Below, piece by piece: positions 1-6,517 of a stretch of DNA of 8,862 bases. Below the pieces are notes generated by a model that saw only the letters and a program-made list of their open reading frames with translations, was not told the DNA's origin and did not search any database. The stretch's first letter is position 1. Every line of letters begins with the position of its first letter. The translations under genes and the position numbers were made by a program. Origin of the DNA: Treponema sp. Lineage in GTDB: Bacteria > Spirochaetota > Spirochaetia > Treponematales > Breznakiellaceae. The DNA lies in contig JAIRMT010000101.1 in assembly GCA_031258505.1 (NCBI GenBank), positions 1 through 8,862 of the forward strand, in the 5' to 3' direction.

Positions 1-141
1 GGCGGAACCAGCGCCGATGATAATCTCCCGGGGTTTGCTCCCGGAGGATCCCGCGTTATCGGATGAACCGGCGGCGCCGGCGATCACGACAACTGTCGTA
101 AGCAACAAGATAGATATAAGGAAAATCCTGTTCTTCTTCAT
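1..141 (-). CDS. Exported solute-binding protein, N-terminal fragment (possibly a TAXI-type TRAP receptor)
   Basis: This is an open frame of 47 codons running off the left edge of the window, read leftward from an ATG at 139-141. An AAGGAG ribosome site lies 7-8 bases upstream. The protein starts MKKNRIFLISILL, followed by a hydrophobic stretch (about residues 6-24) ending in AGAAG, which is a classic Sec signal peptide without a lipobox Cys. A Ser/Gly-rich linker follows, and then the beginning of a mature domain, REIIIGAGSA. A beta strand ending in IGxGS soon after the signal peptide is how TAXI-family TRAP receptors begin, where the next residues would be GGTYY. The window ends before that can be checked. 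Other periplasmic binding proteins remain possible. The export signal is seen directly, while the family is an inference. Confidence 0.5.
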   Translation of the reverse strand, partial: MKKNRIFLISILLLTTVVVIAGAAGSSDNAGSSGSKPREIIIGAGSA

Positions 142-191
142 AATAAACTCCTTGTAAAAAGCAGCCATATCGCCGCTTATACTTAGTCGAG

Positions 192-218
192 CATTAACAT
201 GAACACGTCCTGTTAATG
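192..218. promoter_or_regulatory. Perfect 8-bp inverted repeat in the leader of the exported-protein gene
   Basis: The arms CATTAACA (192-199) and TGTTAATG (211-218) are perfect reverse complements separated by 11 bases. The dyad lies about 50 bases upstream of the leftward start codon at 141 and downstream of the predicted promoter at 314-342. It could be an operator, or a hairpin in the leader RNA. There is no T tract after it, so a terminator is unlikely. Confidence 0.4.
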
Positions 219-257
219 ACAGCTTCTTAACCAAAGCTTTTTTGCCGAACACGCGGA

Positions 258-269
258 TTAACAACACAT
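258..269 (-). CDS. Possible three-residue leader ORF (Met-Cys-Cys)
   Basis: On the minus strand a very strong Shine-Dalgarno sequence (AGAGGAGG, 278-285) stands 8 bases before ATG TGT TGT TAA. It lies in the predicted transcript of the exported-protein gene, about 20 bases from the expected start site and about 115 bases upstream of that gene's own start. A perfect ribosome site in front of only three codons, two of them Cys, resembles short regulatory leader ORFs. It may equally be chance. Only sequence placement supports it. Confidence 0.2.
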   Translation of the reverse strand: MCC

Positions 270-313
270 AAGACCAACCTCCTCTACAATACTAAAACGA
301 TATTATTACTAGG

Positions 314-342
314 AATTTAGATGAGCTTATCCCTTTTGTCAA
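314..342 (-). promoter_or_regulatory. Sigma-70-type promoter for the exported-protein gene
   Basis: Read leftward, a perfect TTGACA (-35, positions 337-342) is followed by a 17-base spacer and TAAATT (-10, positions 314-319). The -35 box overlaps the stop codon of the lyase gene, so this promoter begins inside the upstream gene. It predicts a leader of about 165 bases before the ATG at 141. Confidence 0.5.
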
Positions 343-353
343 GAGGGATGAGC
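325..353. terminator. Hairpin spanning the lyase stop codon
   Basis: GCTTATCCCT (325-334) pairs with AGGGATGAGC (344-353) through ten base pairs, one of them G-T. The stop codon of the lyase is in the loop. Seven T residues (356-362) follow on the plus strand, so the geometry of an intrinsic terminator fits rightward transcription. For the leftward lyase transcript the hairpin has an A tract before it and no T tract after it. It may be a weak leftward terminator, or it may block antisense transcription into the lyase gene. Confidence 0.35.
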
Positions 354-1472
354 AATTTTTTTCAAATTCCGTTCGATCCTATCCAGGGCTTCCGCGAGAC
401 GTACCCGGGGTGTGCCGAAGTTGATCCGCACATAGCCATCAATCCCGAAGGGGCCGCCGTCGCTAGGCAGGATTTTCGGATATTCCCGCAGCCACTGGTA
501 GGGGTTTTCGATACCCAGTGGCCGGAAGTCGATCCATTGGAGATAGGTACCTTCCACATGGGTAAACTTCGCGGCGGGAAAGGATGCCCTAAGCCGTTTT
601 TCCAGATAATTTCGGTTATCCCGCAGATACTCCACCAGTTGAAGCCGCCATTCCTGGCATTGGCCGTAGGCAGCCTTTGCCGCAGCAACATTGAGTATCC
701 CTGGATGCGGCAGGGCATAGCAGGTCCGGGCGAATTCTTCCCGCAGCTTTTGGCTGGGAATTATGGCAAAACCAAAGGGCAGCCCGGGGATGTTATAGGT
801 TTTCCCCGGACCCATAATGGTAACGCTGTGTTCCGCAGCCCATTCATCCACAGTAAACCAGGGAATATGAGGCTGGTCGTAAACCAGGCCGCAGTGCGCC
901 TCGTCGGAGATGACGACCAGGTTCCTTTTCTGGACAAAGGCGCTTAATTCCTCTAATTCCTCCCGCCGGTAGACCCGCCCCACCGGGTTATGGGGATTGC
1001 AGAGATAAAAAAGCCGGGCATCCCCCGCCCGCGCCTGGATGTCCTCAAAATCAATCTCATAATACTCGTTGGTATTTTTGAGGGGGGAAAGGATTGTTTC
1101 TTTGCCGGCCTTGAGGGGGGCGGCCAATAATACATGGTAGTTTGGGGTATTGATCAGCACCGGCCCCTCCCGCAAATGGCTCACCGCTACGAGAACTGGC
1201 ACGATGGCGGGAAGCACTACAATCCACTCTTCCTCAATCGCCGCGCCGTATTCATCATGGAACCACTTTTTTATCACCGCAGGAAACTCCAGGTCCCGGC
1301 CATAGCCGAAAACCCCGTGGTCAACTTTTTTCCGGATCGCCTCGATAATCGGCGGCGCCGTCCTGAAATCCATGTCCGCCACGAACATGGGTAATACATC
1401 CGGGGGCGCCATATCCCACTTGACGCTACCAGCCCCCTGCCGCTCTATGACCTCATCAAAATTATAACGCAT
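339..1472 (-). CDS. patB: MalY/PatB family PLP-dependent cystathionine beta-lyase (C-S lyase)
   Basis: This 377-aa protein is a fold-type I, aminotransferase class I/II enzyme of the MalY/PatB group. Members cleave the C-S bond of cystathionine or S-substituted cysteines to give a thiol, pyruvate and ammonia in the cytosol. The N-terminus MRYNFDEVIERQGAGSVKWD is the usual opening of the family. NTPNYH (108-113), N159 in CNPHNPVGR, D190 in SDEAHCG, the PLP lysine K224 in GPGKTYNIPG and the carboxylate-binding R349 in YVRINFG are all present. The length is close to the usual 380-400 residues. The ATG at 1470-1472 has GAGGTG 7 bases before it. The gene lies 95 bp after the exporter genes on the same strand, with a possible promoter of its own. 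True substrates could be cystathionine, cystine or other cysteine conjugates. The family assignment is firm and the precise substrate is not. Confidence 0.9.
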   Translation of the reverse strand: MRYNFDEVIERQGAGSVKWDMAPPDVLPMFVADMDFRTAPPIIEAIRKKVDHGVFGYGRDLEFPAVIKKWFHDEYGAAIEEEWIVVLPAIVPVLVAVSHLREGPVLINTPNYHVLLAAPLKAGKETILSPLKNTNEYYEIDFEDIQARAGDARLFYLCNPHNPVGRVYRREELEELSAFVQKRNLVVISDEAHCGLVYDQPHIPWFTVDEWAAEHSVTIMGPGKTYNIPGLPFGFAIIPSQKLREEFARTCYALPHPGILNVAAAKAAYGQCQEWRLQLVEYLRDNRNYLEKRLRASFPAAKFTHVEGTYLQWIDFRPLGIENPYQWLREYPKILPSDGGPFGIDGYVRINFGTPRVRLAEALDRIERNLKKIAHPS

Positions 1473-1505
1473 GATTCACCTCGCTCATATTAATAACATA
1501 GTAAT

Positions 1506-1529
1506 GCTAAGATATATTTCCTGTGTCAA
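1506..1529 (-). promoter_or_regulatory. Possible promoter of the C-S lyase gene
   Basis: In the 95-bp gap after the exporter stop codon, the minus strand carries a perfect TTGACA (1524-1529). At 17 bases the best -10 candidate is CATTAC (1501-1506), which matches the consensus at only three positions. A better box, TACTAT, sits 20 bases away. The perfect -35 and AT-rich downstream DNA suggest separate transcription of the lyase, but the -10 is weak. No terminator hairpin is visible between the exporter and the lyase, so readthrough is also possible. Confidence 0.35.
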
Positions 1530-1567
1530 GCGCCTGCTTCTCTAGCCTTTATCAAACCCACGACGTA

Positions 1568-3436
1568 TTAGTCTCCCGCCTTCGGCCCCTCAAACTGACT
1601 GTTGTACAGGCTGGCGTAAAAGCCGCTCTTCGACAGAAGTTCGGTGTGGGTTCCCTGCTCAACAATGTCGCCATCGCGCAGAACCAGAATCAGGTCAGCG
1701 TTGCGTATGGTCGAGAGCCGGTGCGCAATAACAAAGCTGGTACGGTTCTTCATCAGGTTATCCATAGCCTGCTGAATCAACAGCTCGGTGCGGGTGTCCA
1801 CGTTACTGGTGGCTTCGTCAAGGATGAGGATTTCTGGGTTTGCCAGAATCGCGCGGGCAATGGTGAGAAGCTGACGCTGCCCCTGAGAGATATTGTTGGT
1901 TTCCTCGTTGAGGATCATGTTATACGAATCAGGCAAGGTTCGCACAAAGTGGTCAACCTGCGCGGCAAGGGCAGCGGACTTTACCTCGTCGTCTGTGGCA
2001 TTGAGACGGCCATAGCGAATGTTATCAGCAATCGTGCCGCTGAAAAGCCAGGTATCCTGCAAAACCATGCCGAATACTGAGCGCAGGTCGTTGCGGCTGA
2101 AGCTACGAATGTTATGGCCATCAATAGTAATCGCGCCGCTCTGTACCTCATAAAAACGCATGAGCAGTTTTACAATAGTGGTCTTGCCCGCACCAGTAGG
2201 GCCGACAATAGCTATCTTCTGACCAGCGCTGATCATAGCGGTGAAATCGTGGATAACGATCTTGTCGTCTGAGTAGCCAAAGGAAATGTGATCAAAGGCG
2301 ACTGTCCGCTTTGCACGGATATCAGGCGTGAGACGCATGAGCGCAGTTTCCGCTACCTCTTCCGGCTCATTGAGAAACTCAAAGACTCGCTCGGCAGCAG
2401 CGGCAGTCTGCTGTAATACATTCGAGATGTTCGCAATCTGGGTGATGGGCTGCATGAAATTGCGGATGTACTGGATAAACGCCTGTATGTCGCCGACAGT
2501 CATAAGGCCGTTGACCGTGAAGTAACCGCCAACAATACAGATCGCTACATAGGCGATGTTCCCAATGAAGCCGGTTATGGGCATCATAAGCCCCGACAAA
2601 AAGTTGGCTTTCCACGCCGAGTTGTAGAGCGCGTTGTTGTACTCATCAAAGGTTCTCACCGAATCCGCCTCGCCATTAAACGCCTTAACCACAACGTGGC
2701 TCCCAAACATTTCTTCCACATGGCCGTTCACCTTTCCCAAAAACTTCTGCTGATTCACAAAGTGCTTCTGGGCTTTCTTAATCACAAACGTTACCGCAAC
2801 CATGGAAATCGGAATCACGAGTAAAGCCCCCAGCGTAAGCTGCCAGCTGATGGAGAACATCATGATGATTACGCCTACCAGCGAGGTGAGCGAGGTTATG
2901 ATCTGCGAAAGGCTCTGGTTCAAGGTCTGGCTGAGGGTGTCAACGTCATTCGTGATGCGGGAGAGTATGTCCCCATGTGTGGTTTTGTCGTAGTAGCTCA
3001 GGGGCAAACGGTGGGTTTTCGCGCTGATTTCGTTTCGCAGGCGGCGGCTGATTTGCGCGGTGATGCCGGCCATCACAAAGCCTTGAAGGTATGAAAACAC
3101 AATGCCGGCAAGGTAAAGGCAGGCCAGAAACACGAGTATCTGACCGATTCGTGTGAAGTTCACGCCTCCCTCGCCCGCGATTTGCCGCATAACGCCGGAG
3201 AAAAGCTCGTCTGTGGCCTGCCCCAGTATCTTTGGCCCAAGTATCGTGAAAATTGTGGAAATGATCGCCAGAATACTTACGACAAGAATTGACCAGTGAT
3301 ACCTGCCCAGATACTTGATAAGCGCCAGCATTGAGCCTTTGAAGTTCTTCGCCTTTTCCCCAGGCATCATGCCAAAAGGCCCGCCGCCTGGACCCATTCC
3401 CCGGCGCGGGTTATTTCGTCGCGGTGTGTCGCTCAT
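1568..3436 (-). CDS. Heterodimeric ABC exporter subunit with canonical Walker B Glu (membrane-ATPase fusion)
   Basis: This 622-aa type IV ABC exporter half fuses six membrane helices to an ATPase domain. A basic Gly/Met/Pro-rich start (1-30) precedes the transmembrane domain (about 45-345). The ATPase shows Walker A GPTGAGKTT (412-420), Q460, signature ISQGQ (516-520), Walker B LILDE with catalytic E541, and H572 in the switch. ISQGQ instead of LSGGQ is typical of the partner that faces the degenerate site in exporters such as TM287/288. I chose the ATG at 3434-3436 because AGGAGG stands 6 bases before it. A longer frame from 3547 would overlap the upstream gene by 137 bases and lacks that support. 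The chosen start overlaps the end of the upstream gene by 26 bp, implying translational coupling and a joint complex. The exported substrate cannot be read from sequence. Drugs, lipids or peptides are possible. Confidence 0.9.
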   Translation of the reverse strand: MSDTPRRNNPRRGMGPGGGPFGMMPGEKAKNFKGSMLALIKYLGRYHWSILVVSILAIISTIFTILGPKILGQATDELFSGVMRQIAGEGGVNFTRIGQILVFLACLYLAGIVFSYLQGFVMAGITAQISRRLRNEISAKTHRLPLSYYDKTTHGDILSRITNDVDTLSQTLNQSLSQIITSLTSLVGVIIMMFSISWQLTLGALLVIPISMVAVTFVIKKAQKHFVNQQKFLGKVNGHVEEMFGSHVVVKAFNGEADSVRTFDEYNNALYNSAWKANFLSGLMMPITGFIGNIAYVAICIVGGYFTVNGLMTVGDIQAFIQYIRNFMQPITQIANISNVLQQTAAAAERVFEFLNEPEEVAETALMRLTPDIRAKRTVAFDHISFGYSDDKIVIHDFTAMISAGQKIAIVGPTGAGKTTIVKLLMRFYEVQSGAITIDGHNIRSFSRNDLRSVFGMVLQDTWLFSGTIADNIRYGRLNATDDEVKSAALAAQVDHFVRTLPDSYNMILNEETNNISQGQRQLLTIARAILANPEILILDEATSNVDTRTELLIQQAMDNLMKNRTSFVIAHRLSTIRNADLILVLRDGDIVEQGTHTELLSKSGFYASLYNSQFEGPKAGD

Positions 3437-5159
3437 CCAACTCCTCCTCTGATAACTGCGATGAAGCAATTTCGTGATACTCTGGACAGTTTTGCAAAAG
3501 CTCCCGATGAGTTCCTCGCCCCACAATCCGGCCATTGTCCAGCACAATGATCTGTTCTGCGTTCATAATCGTGTTCACCCGCTGCGCCACAATGATAAGC
3601 GTGGTTCCACGCGCATGTTCACGCAGCGCAGCCCGCAGCAGCGAATCAGTCTTGAAGTCCAGGGCGGAAAAACTATCGTCAAAGATGAGAAACTCCGGTT
3701 GTTTAACCATGGCGCGGGCAATGGAGAGCCGCTGCCGCTGGCCCCCAGAAACATTGCCGCCACCCTGAGCAATTTCCGCGTTAAAGCGCTCGCTGTTCGT
3801 GTCGATGAACTCAATCGCCTGGGCAATCTGCGCGGCGCGCTCAAGTTCCGCCTCAGTCGCGTCTTGCTTACCATAGCGGAGGTTGGAATCAATGCTTCCT
3901 GAAAGCAGGACCGCCTTTTGCGGAACATAGCCGATCCGCGCCCGCAAATCGCTTTGGGTAACATCCCGCACGTCCCGTCCGTCAACCAGCACCTGACCGC
4001 CGCTTACCTCATAGAAACGCAGGATAAGGTTGACGAGCGTGGTTTTGCCTGAACCGGTTGAGCCGATGATCGCGGTGGTTTCCCCGGGCTTTGCGCTGAA
4101 ACTGATGTCCGAGAGCGCGTCTTCCTCCGCGTTCTTGTAACGGAAGCGCACCTGCCTGAATTCAAGCAAACCCTTCACTGGCTCAAAAGCCTGCGGTCGC
4201 GCCGGGTCAACGATAGCGTTTTCCGTAACCAGCACCTCGTTGATACGTTTAGCAGATACCAGAGCGCGGGGAACCCAGACAAACATCATGGATATCATAA
4301 GGAAGGACATGAGAATGTGCATGGCGTACTGCATGAACGCCATCATGTCGCCGACCTGCATGATCGAAGCTGCAATCTCCCTCGCCCCAATCCAGATAAT
4401 CAGCAGGGTAACAGTGTTCATGATGAGCGTCATGGCCGGCCAAAGAAAAACCATCACGCGGTTAATGAAAAGCTGGGTACTGGTGAGTTCGTCATTAGCC
4501 TTTTCAAAACGCTGCTGTTCATGCGCCTGAGTGCCAAAAGCCCGAATCACCATGAGGCCGGAAAGTCCCTCGCGGGAAACCAGATTGATTCGGTCAACCA
4601 GCTTCTGAATGATCGTGAACTTCGGCATAGCAATAGCCATGATCACAACGCTCATAGCGATAAGTACAGCGCTGGCAAGCCCGATGATCCAAGTCAACGA
4701 AAGCGCCAGCCTGAGCGTCATCACAATACTGCCAATGGCCATGATCGGCGCGTAACAGATCATCCGTATACCCATCATGAGGAGCATCTGTATCTGGGTA
4801 ACATCGTTGGTACAGCGAGTGATAAGCGAGGCTGTTGAGAACTGGTCAAATTCGATGCTGGAGAAGCGCTCTATCTTCTCAAACACCGCTTTCCGCAGAT
4901 TCCGCGCAAAGCCCGCCCCTACCCGCGAAGAGAGCAGACTCACCGCTATCGTGGCAAGGCCGCCCAGAAGCGCAACCCCCAGCATGATAAGACCAGTAGA
5001 AAAAATATAGTCATGTCGTCCTTCCTGAATTCCCACATTGACAATGGCAGCCATGTAGTTTGGCAGAGTAAGATCACAGAACGCCTGCACAAACAAAAAT
5101 GCGATTGCCGGCACGAAGCTGAACAGAAACGGCTTGAGATAGGCAAAAACTTTTAACAC
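3411..5159 (-). CDS. Heterodimeric ABC exporter subunit with degenerate ATPase site (membrane-ATPase fusion)
   Basis: This 582-aa protein is the first gene of the exporter pair. Six membrane helices lie at about 12-30, 55-77, 132-150, 155-178, 238-260 and 272-296, followed by an ATPase domain (about 330-570). Walker A GSTGSGKTT (366-374), Q414 and a canonical VSGGQ signature (470-474) are intact. Walker B reads LIFDD, with D495 where the catalytic Glu belongs, and the switch His is replaced by Q526 (IVAQRVNT). This is the known pattern of the non-hydrolysing subunit in asymmetric exporters (TM287-like), so it should bind ATP stably and pair with the downstream 622-aa partner. The start codon is GTG (5157-5159), with AAGGAGG 5 bases upstream and a good promoter before it. 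It ends inside the next gene. The family is certain and the substrate is unknown. Confidence 0.9.
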   Translation of the reverse strand: MLKVFAYLKPFLFSFVPAIAFLFVQAFCDLTLPNYMAAIVNVGIQEGRHDYIFSTGLIMLGVALLGGLATIAVSLLSSRVGAGFARNLRKAVFEKIERFSSIEFDQFSTASLITRCTNDVTQIQMLLMMGIRMICYAPIMAIGSIVMTLRLALSLTWIIGLASAVLIAMSVVIMAIAMPKFTIIQKLVDRINLVSREGLSGLMVIRAFGTQAHEQQRFEKANDELTSTQLFINRVMVFLWPAMTLIMNTVTLLIIWIGAREIAASIMQVGDMMAFMQYAMHILMSFLMISMMFVWVPRALVSAKRINEVLVTENAIVDPARPQAFEPVKGLLEFRQVRFRYKNAEEDALSDISFSAKPGETTAIIGSTGSGKTTLVNLILRFYEVSGGQVLVDGRDVRDVTQSDLRARIGYVPQKAVLLSGSIDSNLRYGKQDATEAELERAAQIAQAIEFIDTNSERFNAEIAQGGGNVSGGQRQRLSIARAMVKQPEFLIFDDSFSALDFKTDSLLRAALREHARGTTLIIVAQRVNTIMNAEQIIVLDNGRIVGRGTHRELLQNCPEYHEIASSQLSEEELDERHTATK

Positions 5160-5181
5160 CTAAGCCTCCTTCATTCGCTCT

Positions 5182-5209
5182 ATTGTACTAGTTCCAGCGC
5201 CGCGTTCAA
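5182..5209 (-). promoter_or_regulatory. Sigma-70-type promoter of the ABC exporter operon
   Basis: Read leftward, TTGAAC (-35, 5204-5209), a 16-base spacer and TACAAT (-10, 5182-5187, five of six consensus bases) precede the GTG start by a short leader of about 15-20 bases carrying AAGGAGG. Part of the spacer is one copy of an 11-bp direct repeat. Confidence 0.55.
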
Positions 5210-5235
5210 GTCCCGCTAAGTAACTCCAGCGCCGC
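5193..5235. repeat. Pair of 11-bp direct repeats at the exporter promoter
   Basis: TCCAGCGCCGC occurs at 5193-5203 and again at 5225-5235, a 32-bp period (about three helical turns). The first copy fills most of the spacer of the exporter promoter and the second lies just upstream of its -35 box. The placement suits binding sites for a regulator of the exporter, although no regulator is identified. Confidence 0.4.
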
Positions 5236-5269
5236 TATTCCGGGGATAATGCTTTTTCTTTACAGAGGC

Positions 5270-5290
5270 GGATTCTTGATTCAAGATTCC
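5270..5290. promoter_or_regulatory. Operator-like 21-bp dyad over the -35 box of the small-protein promoter
   Basis: The arms GGATTCTTGA and TCAAGATTCC flank a central T at 5280 and pair at nine of ten positions, with a perfect core TCTTGA/TCAAGA. The dyad covers the -35 box (5276-5281) of the rightward promoter and lies about 60 bp upstream of the leftward exporter promoter. A bound dimeric repressor would block RNA polymerase at the small-protein gene. The arms are nearly continuous, so a DNA site is more likely than an RNA hairpin. Confidence 0.5.
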
Positions 5291-5304
5291 TCTTTGTGGA
5301 TAAT
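5276..5304 (+). promoter_or_regulatory. Sigma-70-type promoter of the 74-aa protein gene
   Basis: TTGATT (-35, 5276-5281) and GATAAT (-10, 5299-5304, five of six consensus bases) are 17 bases apart. The predicted start site near 5311 gives a leader of about 40 bases before the ATG at 5352. Confidence 0.55.
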
Positions 5305-5351
5305 GAAAACATCACGATAAACGTCAAAGTCGTAATACTAAGGAGAAGATT

Positions 5352-5576
5352 ATGGGAATTCGAGATGACAAGGCTCCCGCGTCCTTACAAATCGTAATCA
5401 TAGGCGATAACAATCAGGAATGGGGCAGGCTGTATGCAACCCCAAAAGAGTTTTCAACAGGCAGTGTTGGCTTCTATGCAAACGGCAAGATCACTAACCC
5501 CGCTAACCCTGAGTGCCGGTATCAGACAGGCTTAACTTTCACGCTTGTTGGTTCAAAAGACACCAAGGGCAAGTAA
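5352..5576 (+). CDS. Small uncharacterised protein, 74 aa
   Basis: A good ribosome site (AAGGAG, 6 bases before the ATG) and a promoter with an operator-like dyad support this as a real gene. The product has no signal peptide and no membrane helix. It is rich in predicted beta strands: SLQIVIIGDN (11-20), EWGRLYAT (23-30), TGSVGFYANGKIT (36-48) and GLTFTLVGSK (60-69). It ends in a short Lys/Gly tail. One Cys is present (C55) and there is no obvious metal or catalytic motif. I have a sense of similar short proteins in treponemes but cannot name a family or a function. It stands alone, with a divergent exporter operon on its left and a convergent sigma-like gene on its right, so neighbours do not define its role. 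No clear terminator is seen in the 56 bp after it. Confidence 0.7.
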   Translation: MGIRDDKAPASLQIVIIGDNNQEWGRLYATPKEFSTGSVGFYANGKITNPANPECRYQTGLTFTLVGSKDTKGK

Positions 5577-5632
5577 GCGCTGCGGTTCTGCGGGGTTTGC
5601 GTTTCTGCCCTGTGGTGCGGCTCAGACTATTC

Positions 5633-6499
5633 TCATGGCTTGTAGATGCCACGCATAGCTTTTTGTTTTATGGTGTAGAGGGAGGAATCAACCGTGCCTT
5701 TGGGAATGCCAAGTACCTTAGCGACCTCGCTGTTGCTCGCCCCGCGGTTGATGGTGGCAAGCCGCTGTTTTATCTTGGCATAGCGCGCCTGCGCCCGTTC
5801 CAGACGGCCGCGTATCGCGTCTCTTCGCGCCGCTGTTTCAGGTAAGGACTGAAGCTGTCTCCGGTAAGCCGCACAGCGGTAATACTGACAATTCAGCTTC
5901 TCCTGAAGATTACGCAGCTTCTCCTCGCGTTCTTCACGCAGTTCATGGAGCTTATCAATCATAAGCGCCAGCTTATCGGGACTGATGCCTATGGCTGGAG
6001 CTACACGGGCGATAAAGTCATCCGATACAAAGGAATATGACTTCAGCAAGAGAATGAGTACCTGCTGGGTTTTTTTTACAGGCTTAAAGCTTTCGTCCGT
6101 GAGATACGTGGGTGTATACTCGCCTGTGAAAGAATCTTCCATAGCGCGGGTTTCCCAGCAAGCGCGCTCAGTAATGTAATGATCGGCTGTCCGCGACCGG
6201 TACTCTTTGGACGACCAGCGCACAATAGAGCCTATATAAGCGTCGAATGAGGCTCCGACTTCTTTATAAGCGTCAATAGCTCGGCTTAGACGGGGGTATA
6301 GCCAGCACAGATAATCAGTGAAAGCATCCCGATCATGGTCGAACAGGCGAAAACGCTGGTAGTGAGCCATGAGGAACTGGAAGATACGTCCCTCGAAGTC
6401 TTTTCGGCTAATCTGTTCGCCTAGATATTGCTCCCGCAGGTCGCTCAAAGGCAAATCAGACACTGGTACTCCCGACAAAACAGCTGAAACTTCTTGCAT
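5633..6499 (-). CDS. Sigma-70-like regulatory protein with atypical coiled-coil middle, 288 aa
   Basis: The C-terminus (about 252-282, GASNSEVAKVLGIPKGTVDSSLYTIKQKAM) looks like the region 4 helix-turn-helix of sigma-70 proteins. Residues about 32-103 (RIFQFLMAHYQRF ... YPRLSRAIDAYKEVGASFDAYIGSIVRW) resemble a region 2 helical bundle. Between them are a middle segment with VSDDFIARVAPAIGISPDKLALMID (157-181), possibly another helical DNA-binding unit, and a highly charged predicted coiled coil (about 180-250) rich in Arg, Glu and Gln. Ordinary ECF sigma factors are about 180-200 aa and lack such an insert. I associate this arrangement with spirochaetes, but from memory only. The ATG at 6497-6499 has GGAGG 7 bases before it. 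A TACAAT -10-like box (6538-6543) lacks a good -35. It may be a true sigma factor or a DNA-binding protein derived from one. The genes it controls are unknown. Confidence 0.65.
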   Translation of the reverse strand: MQEVSAVLSGVPVSDLPLSDLREQYLGEQISRKDFEGRIFQFLMAHYQRFRLFDHDRDAFTDYLCWLYPRLSRAIDAYKEVGASFDAYIGSIVRWSSKEYRSRTADHYITERACWETRAMEDSFTGEYTPTYLTDESFKPVKKTQQVLILLLKSYSFVSDDFIARVAPAIGISPDKLALMIDKLHELREEREEKLRNLQEKLNCQYYRCAAYRRQLQSLPETAARRDAIRGRLERAQARYAKIKQRLATINRGASNSEVAKVLGIPKGTVDSSLYTIKQKAMRGIYKP

Positions 6500-6517
6500 A
6501 TATAAACCTCCGTAAAA

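Noticed and set aside
321..947. Long plus-strand open frame (208 codons) opposite the C-S lyase gene
   Set aside because: It is wholly antisense to a gene with intact catalytic motifs, has only a weak AGGA before its ATG, no recognisable domain and a Pro/Gly/Phe-rich random-looking composition.
1523..2080. Plus-strand open frame of 185 codons opposite the second exporter subunit
   Set aside because: It mirrors the well-conserved ATPase domain on the other strand and lacks a promoter, a ribosome site and any known motif.
3434..3547. Longer N-terminus for the second exporter subunit (659 aa, start at 3547)
   Set aside because: The extra 37 residues are just another frame of the upstream gene, and a strong AGGAGG marks the ATG at 3436.
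4317..4838. Plus-strand His/Asn-rich frame of 173 codons
   Set aside because: It is antisense to the membrane domain of the first exporter subunit. The His and Asn richness comes from complementing Met, Ile and Val codons.
5311..5340. ACGT-like half-sites upstream of the 74-aa gene that could link it to the XRE operators
   Set aside because: The ACG...CGT spacing differs from the N6 arrangement at 7056-7097 and the flanks do not match, so a shared regulator is not supported.
5577..5632. Possible bidirectional terminator between the convergent 74-aa and sigma-like genes
   Set aside because: Only a few short GGG/CCC pairings are possible, with no T tract on either strand. I could not build a convincing hairpin.
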